This document shows positions 15,101 through 22,700 of a stretch of DNA of 64,000 nt, in pieces (the stretch's first letter is position 1; each line of letters opens with the position of its first letter). The stretch spans positions 72,819-136,818 of the forward strand of contig CAZZMO010000004.1 of the NCBI GenBank assembly GCA_964655475.1. The letters run 5' to 3'. Below the pieces are notes generated by a model. The model did not search any database. It had not been told where the DNA came from and saw only the letters and a program-made list of their open reading frames with translations. The stretch is from VGMA01 sp964655475. Its GTDB lineage: Bacteria; Chlamydiota; Chlamydiia; Chlamydiales; VGMA01. The translations under genes and the position numbers were made by a program.

Positions 15101-16675
15101 TTCTAGAGAGTCTGGGCTCGCTTGGTAGCGCTTTGCGATCTTTAGTAAGTCCTTTGCTATCAAGTAGATGGAATTAGTCTTGAATCCTGCAGGAATCTCT
15201 TCTTTCACAGTGCTAGGTGCATAGAGGACAAGACTTAAACGTCTTTCACTCTTTGGCATCGCCTGGAGCTCTTCCCAAAGGAGGATCGGATATTCGCTAG
15301 CTTGTAGGGACTTCTCTTCTGGAAGCCAAGAAGTTTGGATCACATTTTTGATGTGGGTCACTTCTGCTTTTGCAATCGCAGAGAGGTCGAGTCTCAAAAA
15401 GCTCGTAGAATCTGCAAGTTCATTCAATACGATCTGGTAGCCAGCATGGTATGGGCGGAGCTCTTCAGAACTTTCGCGAGAAATCTTCGCGATTTCATCA
15501 TAAATGATCTGATTGACGAGGTCGTGGTTGGGGCCACTTTTTTCACGAAGAAGAGCGATGTCTTCATAAAGCTCGATCGCAAAGATCTCTTCATTCCAAT
15601 CGATGGAAATCGATTTCACAACAGGGTTTTGCCCTTTTGTATCGATGAGAGAGCGGCTCTTCATCATCTTTTGAACGTCTTGCTTACTCCAAGGTTTTTC
15701 TCCGTTCAAGAAAGAAGATCTGTGTTGTTTCAAGATGGAAATAGCGCTGAGGAGGGTCTCTTCTTGTGCCCCTAGGGCGTGGATCTGACCTCTTTGAGAG
15801 GCATCTAAGAACTCTCCTGCTTTTTGCTTCTTTTCTTCCTCAATTTTTAAGGCGACTTTTTCTGCTCTGACGCGCTCTTTAAGCTTGTCGAGAGCTTCCG
15901 TCATCTGTTGTACGCTATCTTGTAGGCCAAAGGAGCGGTAAAACCGTTTTGCAATGGCACTATCGCCTCCAAAGGCTCTTTGGTAGTTGGCGATGTTTTG
16001 CGCTACAGTGAGTAGTAGCTCTCCACCTCTAGGTGTGTTCGCGTTTTGAAGAGCGAGAGCTGCGAGTTGGCTGTTTTCAGAGGCGCCACCTACTGCATAA
16101 GAAACTTCAGCGAGGCGGTCTTGTAAAAGTTCTTGATAAACAGCTGTAGGTTTCCCTTCCGCATCAAATTTTTCAGCAAAAGTAAAAAAGTTCTCCACTT
16201 GATTTTTTTCGAAGTGGACTGGGATTTTGCGAAGGATGTGAACTTGGAATCTTCCATCGTTTGCTTCTTCGACAAAGCCGTTTGCGGCATCATCCATCTC
16301 TCTTGGGTCAAGGGCTAAGCTAGCTGGGTAAAAAGGGATGAGGTTTCCAGCTCTTGGCAAGAAGCGCTCTAATTTTTTAGCTTCTTCTTTCTTGTCGAAA
16401 GAGACGGTAATCATTTGAGGTGTGCTTGCATCTAGCTTGATCGCTTTTGGCTTAACGGAGAGGAGTTTGCAGTAAGACTGAAGCCATTCGACAGACTCCT
16501 TCTCTAAGCTGTTCACCCGCTCCATCGATGCTGCGGCAATCGAAGTCGCTTTTGACTGGTCAATGGGGCTGCTAAGCGGTTTCGTGTAAAAGAAGACGGT
16601 GGGTAAAATATTGTAAACTGTCAATGCGATCACAGCAATGATCAAAAGGCTTTGCCAACGCTTATGCTTATCCAT
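12143..16675 (-). CDS. secDF: Fused SecD-SecF protein translocase accessory subunit
   Basis: SecD and SecF use the proton gradient to pull secreted proteins through SecYEG. Here they are one 1510-residue chain. A first membrane span is at residues 8-28. A very long extracytoplasmic region follows, with the SecD signature 'RWGLDMSGGKTVQV' near 665. The SecD membrane block runs from about 1005 to 1165. The SecF signature 'LLGMDFTGG' is near 1210, and the final SecF spans run to the C-terminus. The region at about 30-650 is far longer than in stand-alone SecD and contains Lys/Glu-rich helices, a feature shared by chlamydial secDF as I recall. The gene is divergent from purA. Confidence 0.95.
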   Translation of the reverse strand: MDKHKRWQSLLIIAVIALTVYNILPTVFFYTKPLSSPIDQSKATSIAAASMERVNSLEKESVEWLQSYCKLLSVKPKAIKLDASTPQMITVSFDKKEEAKKLERFLPRAGNLIPFYPASLALDPREMDDAANGFVEEANDGRFQVHILRKIPVHFEKNQVENFFTFAEKFDAEGKPTAVYQELLQDRLAEVSYAVGGASENSQLAALALQNANTPRGGELLLTVAQNIANYQRAFGGDSAIAKRFYRSFGLQDSVQQMTEALDKLKERVRAEKVALKIEEEKKQKAGEFLDASQRGQIHALGAQEETLLSAISILKQHRSSFLNGEKPWSKQDVQKMMKSRSLIDTKGQNPVVKSISIDWNEEIFAIELYEDIALLREKSGPNHDLVNQIIYDEIAKISRESSEELRPYHAGYQIVLNELADSTSFLRLDLSAIAKAEVTHIKNVIQTSWLPEEKSLQASEYPILLWEELQAMPKSERRLSLVLYAPSTVKEEIPAGFKTNSIYLIAKDLLKIAKRYQASPDSLEAKAFYKDFQKLERMMRDHGFVGYPGTTYPLSQEYENDIIFEAQDFYLPVLQATRESFTVHGTKKYAVLEFSDVKQRLLTQNKIDTAIHENLLKWKDEYNAAQVDPSGNTRYDVPKPTSNPLWSNLVLSAKKYFRGDDRKILRWGLDMSGGKTVQVQLRDVSGRPVTNEADLRQGINELYNRVNKMGVSEVSIRQEGSSITLDFPGSQALSASDLVKASSMTFHVVNEKFSTDGPHALAETANRFLQEVWNEAVVTNKKDTESINAIAWSHLYGDSLDPDTIQPRTEAAKRLYENGLKLADPNNPEMSGAFNDMISKVAVYQGNHFTDWNNQTHPLLFVFNNYGLEGSSLDNVRGNYDPTRGNFLSFDVKGAQTLSSGEKINPRNDLYSWTSVFSKESIAGTQYESFTKGRGWRMAVLLNGKVVSAPALDSALRDTAMISGHFTQREINRLVADLKAGSLTFTPQILSEKNISPELGLKERYQGIAATAIALLAVIGVMVAYYRFAGIIASVAVLFNLLIIWATLQNIGAAVTLAMIAGIILTVGMAVDANVLVFERIREEFTKTGRLSVSVAAGYKKAFSAILDSNVTTIIAAMILLHFDSGPIKGFAVTLIIGIVSSMFTALFMTKYFFSRWVQNPEHKSLTMANLIHARNFDFLKWGRVGIAGSILVILVGSFFFTQNYKTLLGMDFTGGFTTTIELEAKAGEGYRQAVEKALTSHGALLQEIQVRELSPNNQLRIFLGTSMNLAGKPFAGMPIEIQLEDPAYSYETNPRLVWLVSALNDAGLQLTEKSKNQIDQNWKNISGQMSDTMRNNAIVGLAIALLCILAYITVRFEFTYAISATIGLAFDVLITLAILAILHTLRIPVQIDLNTVAALMTIVGYSLNDTIIVFDRVREDVTLMRKHSFKQIINHSLNITLSRTILTSFTTFIVLFVLVLFGGSTLFGFSLIMAIGVVVGTLSTFFIAATLLLTFQRKENDHEHLVLN

Positions 16676-16975
16676 CTATGAATCCTTGTAATAACCCTGA
16701 GTTTTGGAATCGCTGAGATAGCTTCATTTTCGATGATCGGGATAGTTGAGAATCTGTTTACGAAGCTTTCCCATAACACCTTCATCTTACGAATTTATCC
16801 CTCAAAAACCCGCTGGGGAGTGTGCAGATAAACACTAAGTTCAGGTTGCAATAACAGACAAGAATAGCGCCGACAGAGGATTCTGTCTAGAGAAATCAGG
16901 TTTAAATTTTTAATTTGAACACGTTTATTAATGTTTCTGTTAATCTATACGGATCTTATGTTGAGAGTGAAGAGA
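16676..16975. promoter_or_regulatory. Divergent spacer between secDF and purA
   Basis: These 300 bases hold no gene I can support. The minus-strand secDF promoter and the plus-strand purA promoter should lie here. A weak plus-strand candidate is TTGAAC at 16915-16920 with GTTAAT about 18 bases on (near 16939-16944), which would start a transcript just before the purA ATG at 16976. The rest shows no repeat, hairpin with T-run or other structure. Confidence 0.35.
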
Positions 16976-18265
16976 ATGAATCTAGTTCAGGTTATCGTCG
17001 GATTGCAATGGGGTGATGAAGGGAAAGGAAAAGTGGTCGATCTGTTTGCCCAGACAGCCGACATCGTAGTAAGATCTTCAGGGGGTGCGAACGCAGGGCA
17101 TTCACTCGTCGTGGATGATCAAGAAATAGGTCTTCACCTGATCCCTTCAGGAATACTCAACCCAAAGGTCCATTGCCACATCGCTCCCGGAGTCGTCCTC
17201 GATCCAGAAGCTCTCATCCAAGAGATGGAATTTCTTGCCCGCCTTGGGGTTGATTTTCAAGGCCGCTTTACAATTTCGCCAAACGCTCCTCTTGTTATGC
17301 ATTACCACAAAGTGATCGATCAGTGTCTTGAACGGAAAAAAGGCTCATCAGCGGTCGGAACTACAGGGAAGGGGATCGGCCCTACTTTTGCAGACAAGGT
17401 CCTCCGAGTCGGTCTGATTCTATCAGATCTCGCAGACCCCTTGGTCTTACAGGAAAAACTTCACCAGATCATTCAAATCAAGCAGCCTGAGCTAGAAAGT
17501 CTCGGCGCCGATGAGGAGCTCTTATTAGACCCGCTCTACATCCGCCTCACAGAGTGGTATGAAAAAATTAAAGCATTCATTTATCCGCTAGAGAGGGATT
17601 GGGATGAGCTCATCTCCCAAGGGAAGAAGATTTTATTAGAAGGGGCGCAAGGGACTCTTCTCGACATCACCTTCGGCTCCTACCCTTTTGTCACCTCATC
17701 TCAGACGATTGCTGCAGGGATTTTAGCTGGGGCTGGCATGAGCCCTTTCCATGTCGATGAAGTTGTTGGTGTGGTGAAAGCCTACCAAACAAGAGTAGGG
17801 GGTGGCCCATTTCCGACAGAGCTTGAAGATCCAGAGCTCTCCCTCTTCCCAGACGCCAAAACCATGAGAGAATATGGCGTGACTACAGGAAGAAAGAGGA
17901 GGATCGGCTGGTTCGACGCTCCCCTGACCCGCTACGCAGTCCGTTTGAATGGAGCCAATTCTTTAGTCCTTACAAAACTCGACATCCTCGACCAGCTTGA
18001 CCACATCAAAATCTGTGTTGGTTACAAATTGAGAGGGGAGCCGATTGAAAAAATCCCTCTTTTTGCTCACGAACTCTCTCAAGTGGAGCCCATTTTTGAA
18101 ACCTTTGCGGGATGGAAGAAATCGACAAGAGGGCTCACCAAGTACGAAGACCTCCCAAGGCTGGCCAAGGTATATATAGAGAGGATTCAAGAGCTTTCAG
18201 CGATTCCGATTCACTACATTTCGACAGGGCCAGATAGAAAGGAGATCATATGTCTGAAGACTTAG
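16976..18265 (+). CDS. purA: Adenylosuccinate synthetase
   Basis: PurA joins IMP and aspartate using GTP, the first step from IMP to AMP. The signatures are clear: 'GLQWGDEGKGK' near residues 8-18 with catalytic Asp, 'NAGHSL' near 38 with catalytic His, 'GTTGKGIGPTFADK' near 128, 'EGAQGTLLDITFGSYPFVTSS' and the GTP-site 'LTKLDILD'. I chose the ATG at 16976 (429 residues), starting just before the conserved strand, over an upstream ATG at 16931. Chlamydiaceae generally lack purA. Here it takes the place between secDF and uppS where they have a small unknown gene. It overlaps uppS by 16 bases. Confidence 0.95.
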   Translation: MNLVQVIVGLQWGDEGKGKVVDLFAQTADIVVRSSGGANAGHSLVVDDQEIGLHLIPSGILNPKVHCHIAPGVVLDPEALIQEMEFLARLGVDFQGRFTISPNAPLVMHYHKVIDQCLERKKGSSAVGTTGKGIGPTFADKVLRVGLILSDLADPLVLQEKLHQIIQIKQPELESLGADEELLLDPLYIRLTEWYEKIKAFIYPLERDWDELISQGKKILLEGAQGTLLDITFGSYPFVTSSQTIAAGILAGAGMSPFHVDEVVGVVKAYQTRVGGGPFPTELEDPELSLFPDAKTMREYGVTTGRKRRIGWFDAPLTRYAVRLNGANSLVLTKLDILDQLDHIKICVGYKLRGEPIEKIPLFAHELSQVEPIFETFAGWKKSTRGLTKYEDLPRLAKVYIERIQELSAIPIHYISTGPDRKEIICLKT

Positions 18266-18966
18266 ATCTTCTGAAGATCCCAAGACATGTCGCACTGATC
18301 ATGGATGGCAACCGCCGCTGGGCTAAAAAACATTTTAAGCCTCTAGAGATGGGCTATATCAGAGGGGCAGATGCGATGATGGATGTGGTGAGAGCCGCTG
18401 CCAAGATCGGGATCCAAACAGTCACAGCATATGCCTTTTCTACAGAAAATTGGAGCCGCTCTCCTGAAGAGATTCAATCCTTGATGGGCCTTTTCAAGCT
18501 CTACTTGAAAAAGATGGGTCCAAAAATGGTCGCAGAGGGGGTTCGTTTAGAGACGATTGGGGATCTTACCCCCTTTCCTGAAGAGGTTCGTGAAATCCTC
18601 GTGAAAACCAAGGAAAAAACGGCTAAAGGGGATAAGATCGATCTCGTCTTGGCGCTGAGCTATGGAGGCAGAGATGACATCCGCCGAGCTGCATGGAGAA
18701 TGGCAGAGGACTATGCGGGTGGGAAAATTGGGAAAGAAGAGTTTACAGAAAAGGGATTTTCCTTATATCTGGATACAGCGAGATGGCCTGATCCCGATTT
18801 GTTGATTCGCACCGGGGGAGAGTTCCGTGTAAGCAATTTCTTGCTCTGGCAAATTTCTTATTCCGAAGTATATATCACTGATGTATTATGGCCTGATTTT
18901 ACAGATCACGACTTAGTCAAGGCGATTAAGGAGTTTCAGAAACGGACCAGACGCCGTGGAGGATGA
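18250..18966 (+). CDS. uppS: Undecaprenyl (cis-polyprenyl) diphosphate synthase
   Basis: UppS extends farnesyl diphosphate with isopentenyl units to make the lipid carrier for peptidoglycan and other envelope polymers. Catalytic Asp19 is in 'LIMDGNRRWA', and the 'AYAFSTENWSRS' and C-terminal 'LLIRTGGEFRVSNFLLWQ' motifs are intact. The final motif normally reads 'RTGGExRxSNF'. Length is 238 residues, as usual. It overlaps purA by 16 bases and cdsA by 4, so purA-uppS-cdsA-cmk/plsC is a coupled operon in which the last three supply lipid precursors and nucleotides. Confidence 0.95.
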   Translation: MSEDLDLLKIPRHVALIMDGNRRWAKKHFKPLEMGYIRGADAMMDVVRAAAKIGIQTVTAYAFSTENWSRSPEEIQSLMGLFKLYLKKMGPKMVAEGVRLETIGDLTPFPEEVREILVKTKEKTAKGDKIDLVLALSYGGRDDIRRAAWRMAEDYAGGKIGKEEFTEKGFSLYLDTARWPDPDLLIRTGGEFRVSNFLLWQISYSEVYITDVLWPDFTDHDLVKAIKEFQKRTRRRGG

Positions 18967-19835
18967 TGGGTATTCAAAATTTAGTAGATCTCAAAAAGCG
19001 TTTGCCTGTGGCTCTCGCCTCCGCATCCGTTGTTGCATTATTGATCTTATTTTCACAACATCCTATCGTTCAATTTTTTGTTGTGCTATGCATCTCACTT
19101 CTTGCAGTAATTGGTATTTGGGAGTACGTACAGCTCCTCAGATCAAAGCGTCTTGAAGCCCCTTTTTGGCTCCTTGCCATTTTGGCTGTCTGCTTTGTCT
19201 TTGCAAACTACCTGTCGGTTCTGAATATTGGTCTTTCGCTCGTGTTAGGGCTTGTGATCATCGCTTTTTTCTTTTCCCTCTTTTTGTACCATTTTTACAA
19301 AATTGAGAATGCGATAGTGAATTTAGCGACCAGCTTTTTTGGCGCTTGCTATGTAGCTGTACCTCTTGGGCTTATGTTAAAGATTCTCTACCCAATGGCC
19401 TCTGCTGGGATCACTACAGATGGAAGAGTCTGGCTCACCTATCTGATAGTCGTCACAAAAGTGACCGATGTCGGTGCCTACTTTGGAGGAAAACTCTGGG
19501 GAAGAAGTCCTCTAGCTCCACACCTCAGCCCGAAGAAGACGATCGTGGGTGCAGTAGCGGGCTTTTTGACTGCGATTGTCGCTAGCTTAGTGTTTTATCT
19601 CGTAGGAAAGATGATGCCTGACACCCTCTTCAAGATGAGTCTTATTGAGTCGATCGGCCTTGGGGGGATTTTAGGGATTTTTAGTCAGCTCGGTGATTTG
19701 GCTGAATCTCTTCTCAAGCGGGATGCCAATGTAAAAGATAGCAATAAAATTATTGGACTCGGTGGTGTGTTAGATACGCTCGATTCGCTTCTCTTCACAA
19801 CGCCGATAGTTTATCTCTACTTGAAAACGATATGA
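18963..19835 (+). CDS. cdsA: Phosphatidate cytidylyltransferase
   Basis: CdsA makes CDP-diacylglycerol from phosphatidate and CTP. This 290-residue integral membrane protein has about seven or eight hydrophobic spans. The family signature is at the C-terminus, 'LLKRDANVKDSNKIIGLGG' followed by 'LDTLDS'. In the usual form this reads K-D-x-x-x-x-P-G-H-G-G-x-x-D-R-x-D, so the His is Leu and the Arg is Thr here. The Asp pair is kept. Two ATG codons (18963 and 18966) follow the ribosome site GGAGG. It overlaps uppS and the next gene by 4 bases each. Confidence 0.92.
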   Translation: MMGIQNLVDLKKRLPVALASASVVALLILFSQHPIVQFFVVLCISLLAVIGIWEYVQLLRSKRLEAPFWLLAILAVCFVFANYLSVLNIGLSLVLGLVIIAFFFSLFLYHFYKIENAIVNLATSFFGACYVAVPLGLMLKILYPMASAGITTDGRVWLTYLIVVTKVTDVGAYFGGKLWGRSPLAPHLSPKKTIVGAVAGFLTAIVASLVFYLVGKMMPDTLFKMSLIESIGLGGILGIFSQLGDLAESLLKRDANVKDSNKIIGLGGVLDTLDSLLFTTPIVYLYLKTI

Positions 19836-21169
19836 TCATCACCATCGATGGCCCTTCTGGGTCTGGAAAATCTACCCTCGCGAAGAAAATTGCCAAGAGG
19901 CTCCAGTTTGATTATCTCGATACAGGAGCCCATTATAGATCAATCACCTATTGGATCGCCTGCAAAGGGGGCACATTAGAGACCTTCCTCTACGAAATCA
20001 TTGACGTAGAAGGGGAGAAACGCTACTTTGTCAATGGAGAAGATGTTTCTCGGGTCATCCGCACAGCTGAAGTGGCAAAACATGTCTCTGAAATTTCGAA
20101 AAGAAAAGAGGTGAGAGATGCCCTGACTGCATGGCAGCGAGAATATGCTAAGAGTAGAAATGTTATTTTAGATGGCCGCGATGTGGGAAGTGTCGTATTT
20201 CCTTACGCAACCTGCAAGTTCTTCTTGAGCGCTTCATCGAAGGTAAGAGCCAAGCGGCGCTACCAAGAACTCAAGTTGAAGAAGCTCATCGATCCTAAAA
20301 AGGTCACTGTTGAAGAGATTGAAAAAGAGCTCATAGAGCGCGATCGGATCGATTCAACGAGGGAGATCGCTCCTCTTGTTAAACCTGAAGGGGCTATTGA
20401 AATTGATACCTCGTCCCTCTCTATTCAAGGTGTTGAAAGGGCGATGTGGAAGGTCTTAAAAAAGATTAGACTCTACCCTTATCGCCGTTGGAAAAAGCGT
20501 CTATTCGGAGAAGGATTTGCGAGGGCTCACAGTTTTTATCTCTTTGCAAAAATGGTCACCCACTTTTTTCTCGACATCTTCTATAGTTTCCAATTTTACG
20601 GAAAGGAAAATATCCCTAAGGGTAAGGGAATTGTAGCCCCGAATCACGCTTCTTTTTTTGATCCTCCCGTTGCAGCTGCAGTCTTTGAAGAAGAGCTTTT
20701 CTACATGGCCCAAGATTATCTCTTTCGGATTCCACTTCTCGGCTTTTGCATCACAAGACTCGGAGCGCTCTCCACTCGGGGTGATGTGGGAGATCGAGGA
20801 ATGCTCGAAGAGGTTGTGAAAATTTTAGAAGAGGAGCGTAAAGTGATGATCTTTCCAGAAGGGGAGAGATCTTTTGATAACAAACTCCTCCCTTTTAAAC
20901 GGGGCGTCGCTTCCCTTAGCATCTCCACAGATACCCCTGTTATTCCCGTCTACATCGATGGTTGTTACCCAGCATGGAAAAGGGGACAATGGTTTCCCAA
21001 ACCTTGGGGGAAATTTACTGTCATTGTGGGAACTCCAATTGAACCGAAAGACTTCTGCTCTATCGACGGGAAAAAAGGGTCTCAAAAAGCTCTTTTAGAG
21101 GAGCTCAAAAAACGGCTTGAGGCTATCAGAATTTGGTTTGAATCAGGACGTCAAGGTCCCATTCCATAA
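19832..21169 (+). CDS. cmk-plsC: Cytidylate kinase fused to 1-acyl-glycerol-3-phosphate acyltransferase
   Basis: One 445-residue frame carries two enzymes. Residues 1 to about 215 are CMP kinase: P-loop 'GPSGSGKST' at 6-14, 'YLDTGAHYR' near 30, 'DGRDVGSVVFP' near 112. Residues from about 235 are PlsC: the H(x)4D motif 'NHASFFD' near 270 and 'FPEGERS' near 340, plus an amphipathic or membrane-associated helix near 235-255. In C. trachomatis the two are separate adjacent genes (CT452, CT453), so this is a gene fusion. CMP kinase feeds CTP to CdsA and PlsC makes the phosphatidate that CdsA uses, so the chain brackets the preceding gene's reaction. No internal stop or frameshift is seen. Confidence 0.95.
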   Translation: MIITIDGPSGSGKSTLAKKIAKRLQFDYLDTGAHYRSITYWIACKGGTLETFLYEIIDVEGEKRYFVNGEDVSRVIRTAEVAKHVSEISKRKEVRDALTAWQREYAKSRNVILDGRDVGSVVFPYATCKFFLSASSKVRAKRRYQELKLKKLIDPKKVTVEEIEKELIERDRIDSTREIAPLVKPEGAIEIDTSSLSIQGVERAMWKVLKKIRLYPYRRWKKRLFGEGFARAHSFYLFAKMVTHFFLDIFYSFQFYGKENIPKGKGIVAPNHASFFDPPVAAAVFEEELFYMAQDYLFRIPLLGFCITRLGALSTRGDVGDRGMLEEVVKILEEERKVMIFPEGERSFDNKLLPFKRGVASLSISTDTPVIPVYIDGCYPAWKRGQWFPKPWGKFTVIVGTPIEPKDFCSIDGKKGSQKALLEELKKRLEAIRIWFESGRQGPIP

Positions 21170-21171
21170 AA

Positions 21172-21807
21172 TTATTCGTCAGCATTCATGTGGCGCGTTT
21201 CTGCAACGCAGAGCAAAATACCCTTCGAGAGTTTTATCTCTACCCATGCAGCAATCGATTCATTAGAGAGACTCAAACTTGTGTGGGAAAGTTCCATTTT
21301 TTCGATCGACCATCTGAGTCCAGAGCACTGGCTCACTTTGGCAAGTCCAAAAAGGGGAAGAAAGGAGAGGCGCTGTCCTGGATAAGAGGGGAGGAGCATA
21401 TTTTTCGAAAAGGCAAAGGCCGTCTCTTCTTCAGTGACGAGATAGAGAGTGGGGGCATATTTGCCGAGGAGGAAGAGATTCGCAATAGAATGGTCTATCC
21501 GATCCCCAAGTCCTGCAAAGAGAAAGATTCTTTCTGGTTGATACTCTAACGCTTCGATAACAGCAAGTTCTGTATCTGAGGCGATTTTATCTTTCGAAAA
21601 GGCCTTTTTTGGAAGGTGGTGGTATTTTTTTTCAAGGTGAGCAGGGGTCGAATCAAAATCCCCAATCCAGAGATCAGGAATGATTCCGAGAGCATCTAAA
21701 TGGAGGATCCCCCCATCGATTGCAAACTTCTTTTCACAAGAGAGAATTTTTTCTCTCACAAATGAATCATCATTAGAGTATCCATTTGCAATAATTGCAA
21801 TATCCAT
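21172..21807 (-). CDS. Thiamine pyrophosphokinase-like protein
   Basis: These enzymes transfer diphosphate from ATP to thiamine. The motifs 'IGDFDS', 'DKIASDTELAVIEAL' and 'GLGDRIDHSIANLFLL' are typical of the catalytic domain, with a C-terminal beta domain following. The frame is open to a TTG at 21885, but I place the start at ATG 21807 (211 residues), where the conserved 'MDIAIIANG' begins. Chlamydiae cannot make thiamine, so phosphorylation of imported thiamine is the likely role. The gene ends 2 bases from the cmk-plsC stop, convergent. Confidence 0.88.
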   Translation of the reverse strand: MDIAIIANGYSNDDSFVREKILSCEKKFAIDGGILHLDALGIIPDLWIGDFDSTPAHLEKKYHHLPKKAFSKDKIASDTELAVIEALEYQPERIFLFAGLGDRIDHSIANLFLLGKYAPTLYLVTEEETAFAFSKNMLLPSYPGQRLSFLPLFGLAKVSQCSGLRWSIEKMELSHTSLSLSNESIAAWVEIKLSKGILLCVAETRHMNADE

Positions 21808-21905
21808 AAAATTAGATTTAAAATATTTTTTTGATTTTGCATAGAAAAAAAACCACTCTTTGATTAGTTTGCGCTTAAGAGACAACTTATGAGGAGGAAC
21901 TCGAG

Positions 21906-22214
21906 ATGGTAAAAGAATTAAAAAAACAAGACGTAGATGTTTTAAATAAAGGAATTAGCGTTGTAAAGTTTTGGGCTCCTTGGTGCGGTTTTTGCAATAA
22001 ATTCGCTCCAACTTATGACGAAGTGGCATCAGAAATGAAAGCAAAGGTGACCTTTTACAAAGTCAACATTGATGATGAAAAAGAGTTTGCTACAGCACAC
22101 GGAGTTCGAGGCGTTCCTACTATGAAAGTTTTTATAGAAGGGAAAGTGGTTGATACATTTTCAGGTGCTCAGAAGAAAGAAGATTTCAAAGCAAAAATCG
22201 AAAAACATTGCTAA
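21906..22214 (+). CDS. Thioredoxin-like protein with CGFC active site
   Basis: This is a thioredoxin-fold protein of 102 residues with 'WAPWCGFCNKFAPTYDEV' near residue 23 and the cis-Pro motif 'GVRGVPTMKVF' near 70. The active site is CGFC rather than the standard CGPC of the neighbour. Phe at the second variable position is likely to change the redox potential or partner choice. AGGAGG lies 9 bases before the ATG. A terminator separates it from the second thioredoxin gene. The Chlamydiaceae I recall have one trxA in this position, so this looks like a tandem duplicate that has diverged. Confidence 0.9.
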   Translation: MVKELKKQDVDVLNKGISVVKFWAPWCGFCNKFAPTYDEVASEMKAKVTFYKVNIDDEKEFATAHGVRGVPTMKVFIEGKVVDTFSGAQKKEDFKAKIEKHC

Positions 22215-22237
22215 GTTCAGTACGTTTTTGTAATCTC

Positions 22238-22295
22238 TACACCGATAGGGATTCAGAAATCGGGCTAGTTCCGTTTCCGATTCACTAGCGGTGTA
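22238..22295 (+). ncRNA. Structured spacer RNA between the two thioredoxin genes
   Basis: Outer arms TACACCG (22238-22244) and CGGTGTA (22289-22295) pair perfectly over 7 bases. Inside, AATCGG (22258-22263) pairs with CCGATT (22277-22282). Together they can form a two-tiered hairpin just ahead of the terminator at 22304-22341. It could be part of the 3' end of the first thioredoxin transcript, a small RNA released by the terminator, or a leader control element. No known riboswitch class is recognised. Confidence 0.35.
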
Positions 22296-22303
22296 CATAC
22301 CGC

Positions 22304-22341
22304 AAAGACTTCAAGGGCCTCTGTTCTTGAAGTCTTTTTTT
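22304..22341 (+). terminator. Rho-independent terminator between the thioredoxin genes
   Basis: A perfect 12-base stem AAAGACTTCAAG (22304-22315) and CTTGAAGTCTTT (22326-22337) with a 10-base loop runs into an uninterrupted T-run to 22341. It ends the first thioredoxin transcript and means the second has its own promoter or depends on read-through. Confidence 0.92.
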
Positions 22342-22369
22342 CATTACATCTACAACAGGAGATAACCAC

Positions 22370-22696
22370 ATGGCAAGCAGTACGATTAAAGAGTTAAAGA
22401 AACAAGAGATCGATCTTCTGAAAAAAGGGGTTTGCATTGTAGATTTTTGGGCCTCTTGGTGTGGTCCTTGTCGCGCATTTGCTCCAGTTTTTGAAGAGCT
22501 GGCCCAAGAGATGGAAAAAGATCATGTGACTTTTTTCAAGGTCAACGTAGATGATGAGCAAGAGCTCGCTTCTATGCATGGGATCCGTTCTATCCCGACT
22601 CTCAAGATTTTTAAAGATGGGGAACTCGTCGAGACTCTCGTGGGGATGCAGCACAAAGATGATCTTCGTGCAAAACTCCAAGAATACTCTTCATAA
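22370..22696 (+). CDS. trxA: Thioredoxin
   Basis: This is a standard thioredoxin of 108 residues with 'WASWCGPCRAFAPVFEEL' near residue 24 and the cis-Pro 'GIRSIPTLKIF' near 73. It should be the general disulfide reductase, serving ribonucleotide reductase and other cytosolic enzymes. AGGAG lies 8 bases before the ATG. The 5-base gap to the convergent trmL leaves no room for a separate terminator. It is about half identical to the upstream CGFC copy by eye. Confidence 0.95.
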   Translation: MASSTIKELKKQEIDLLKKGVCIVDFWASWCGPCRAFAPVFEELAQEMEKDHVTFFKVNVDDEQELASMHGIRSIPTLKIFKDGELVETLVGMQHKDDLRAKLQEYSS

Positions 22697-22700
22697 CGGG

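Noticed and set aside
22238..22295. Known riboswitch class
   Set aside because: The stems do not match TPP, SAM, FMN, cobalamin or glycine consensus layouts that I know. It is kept only as an unassigned structure.
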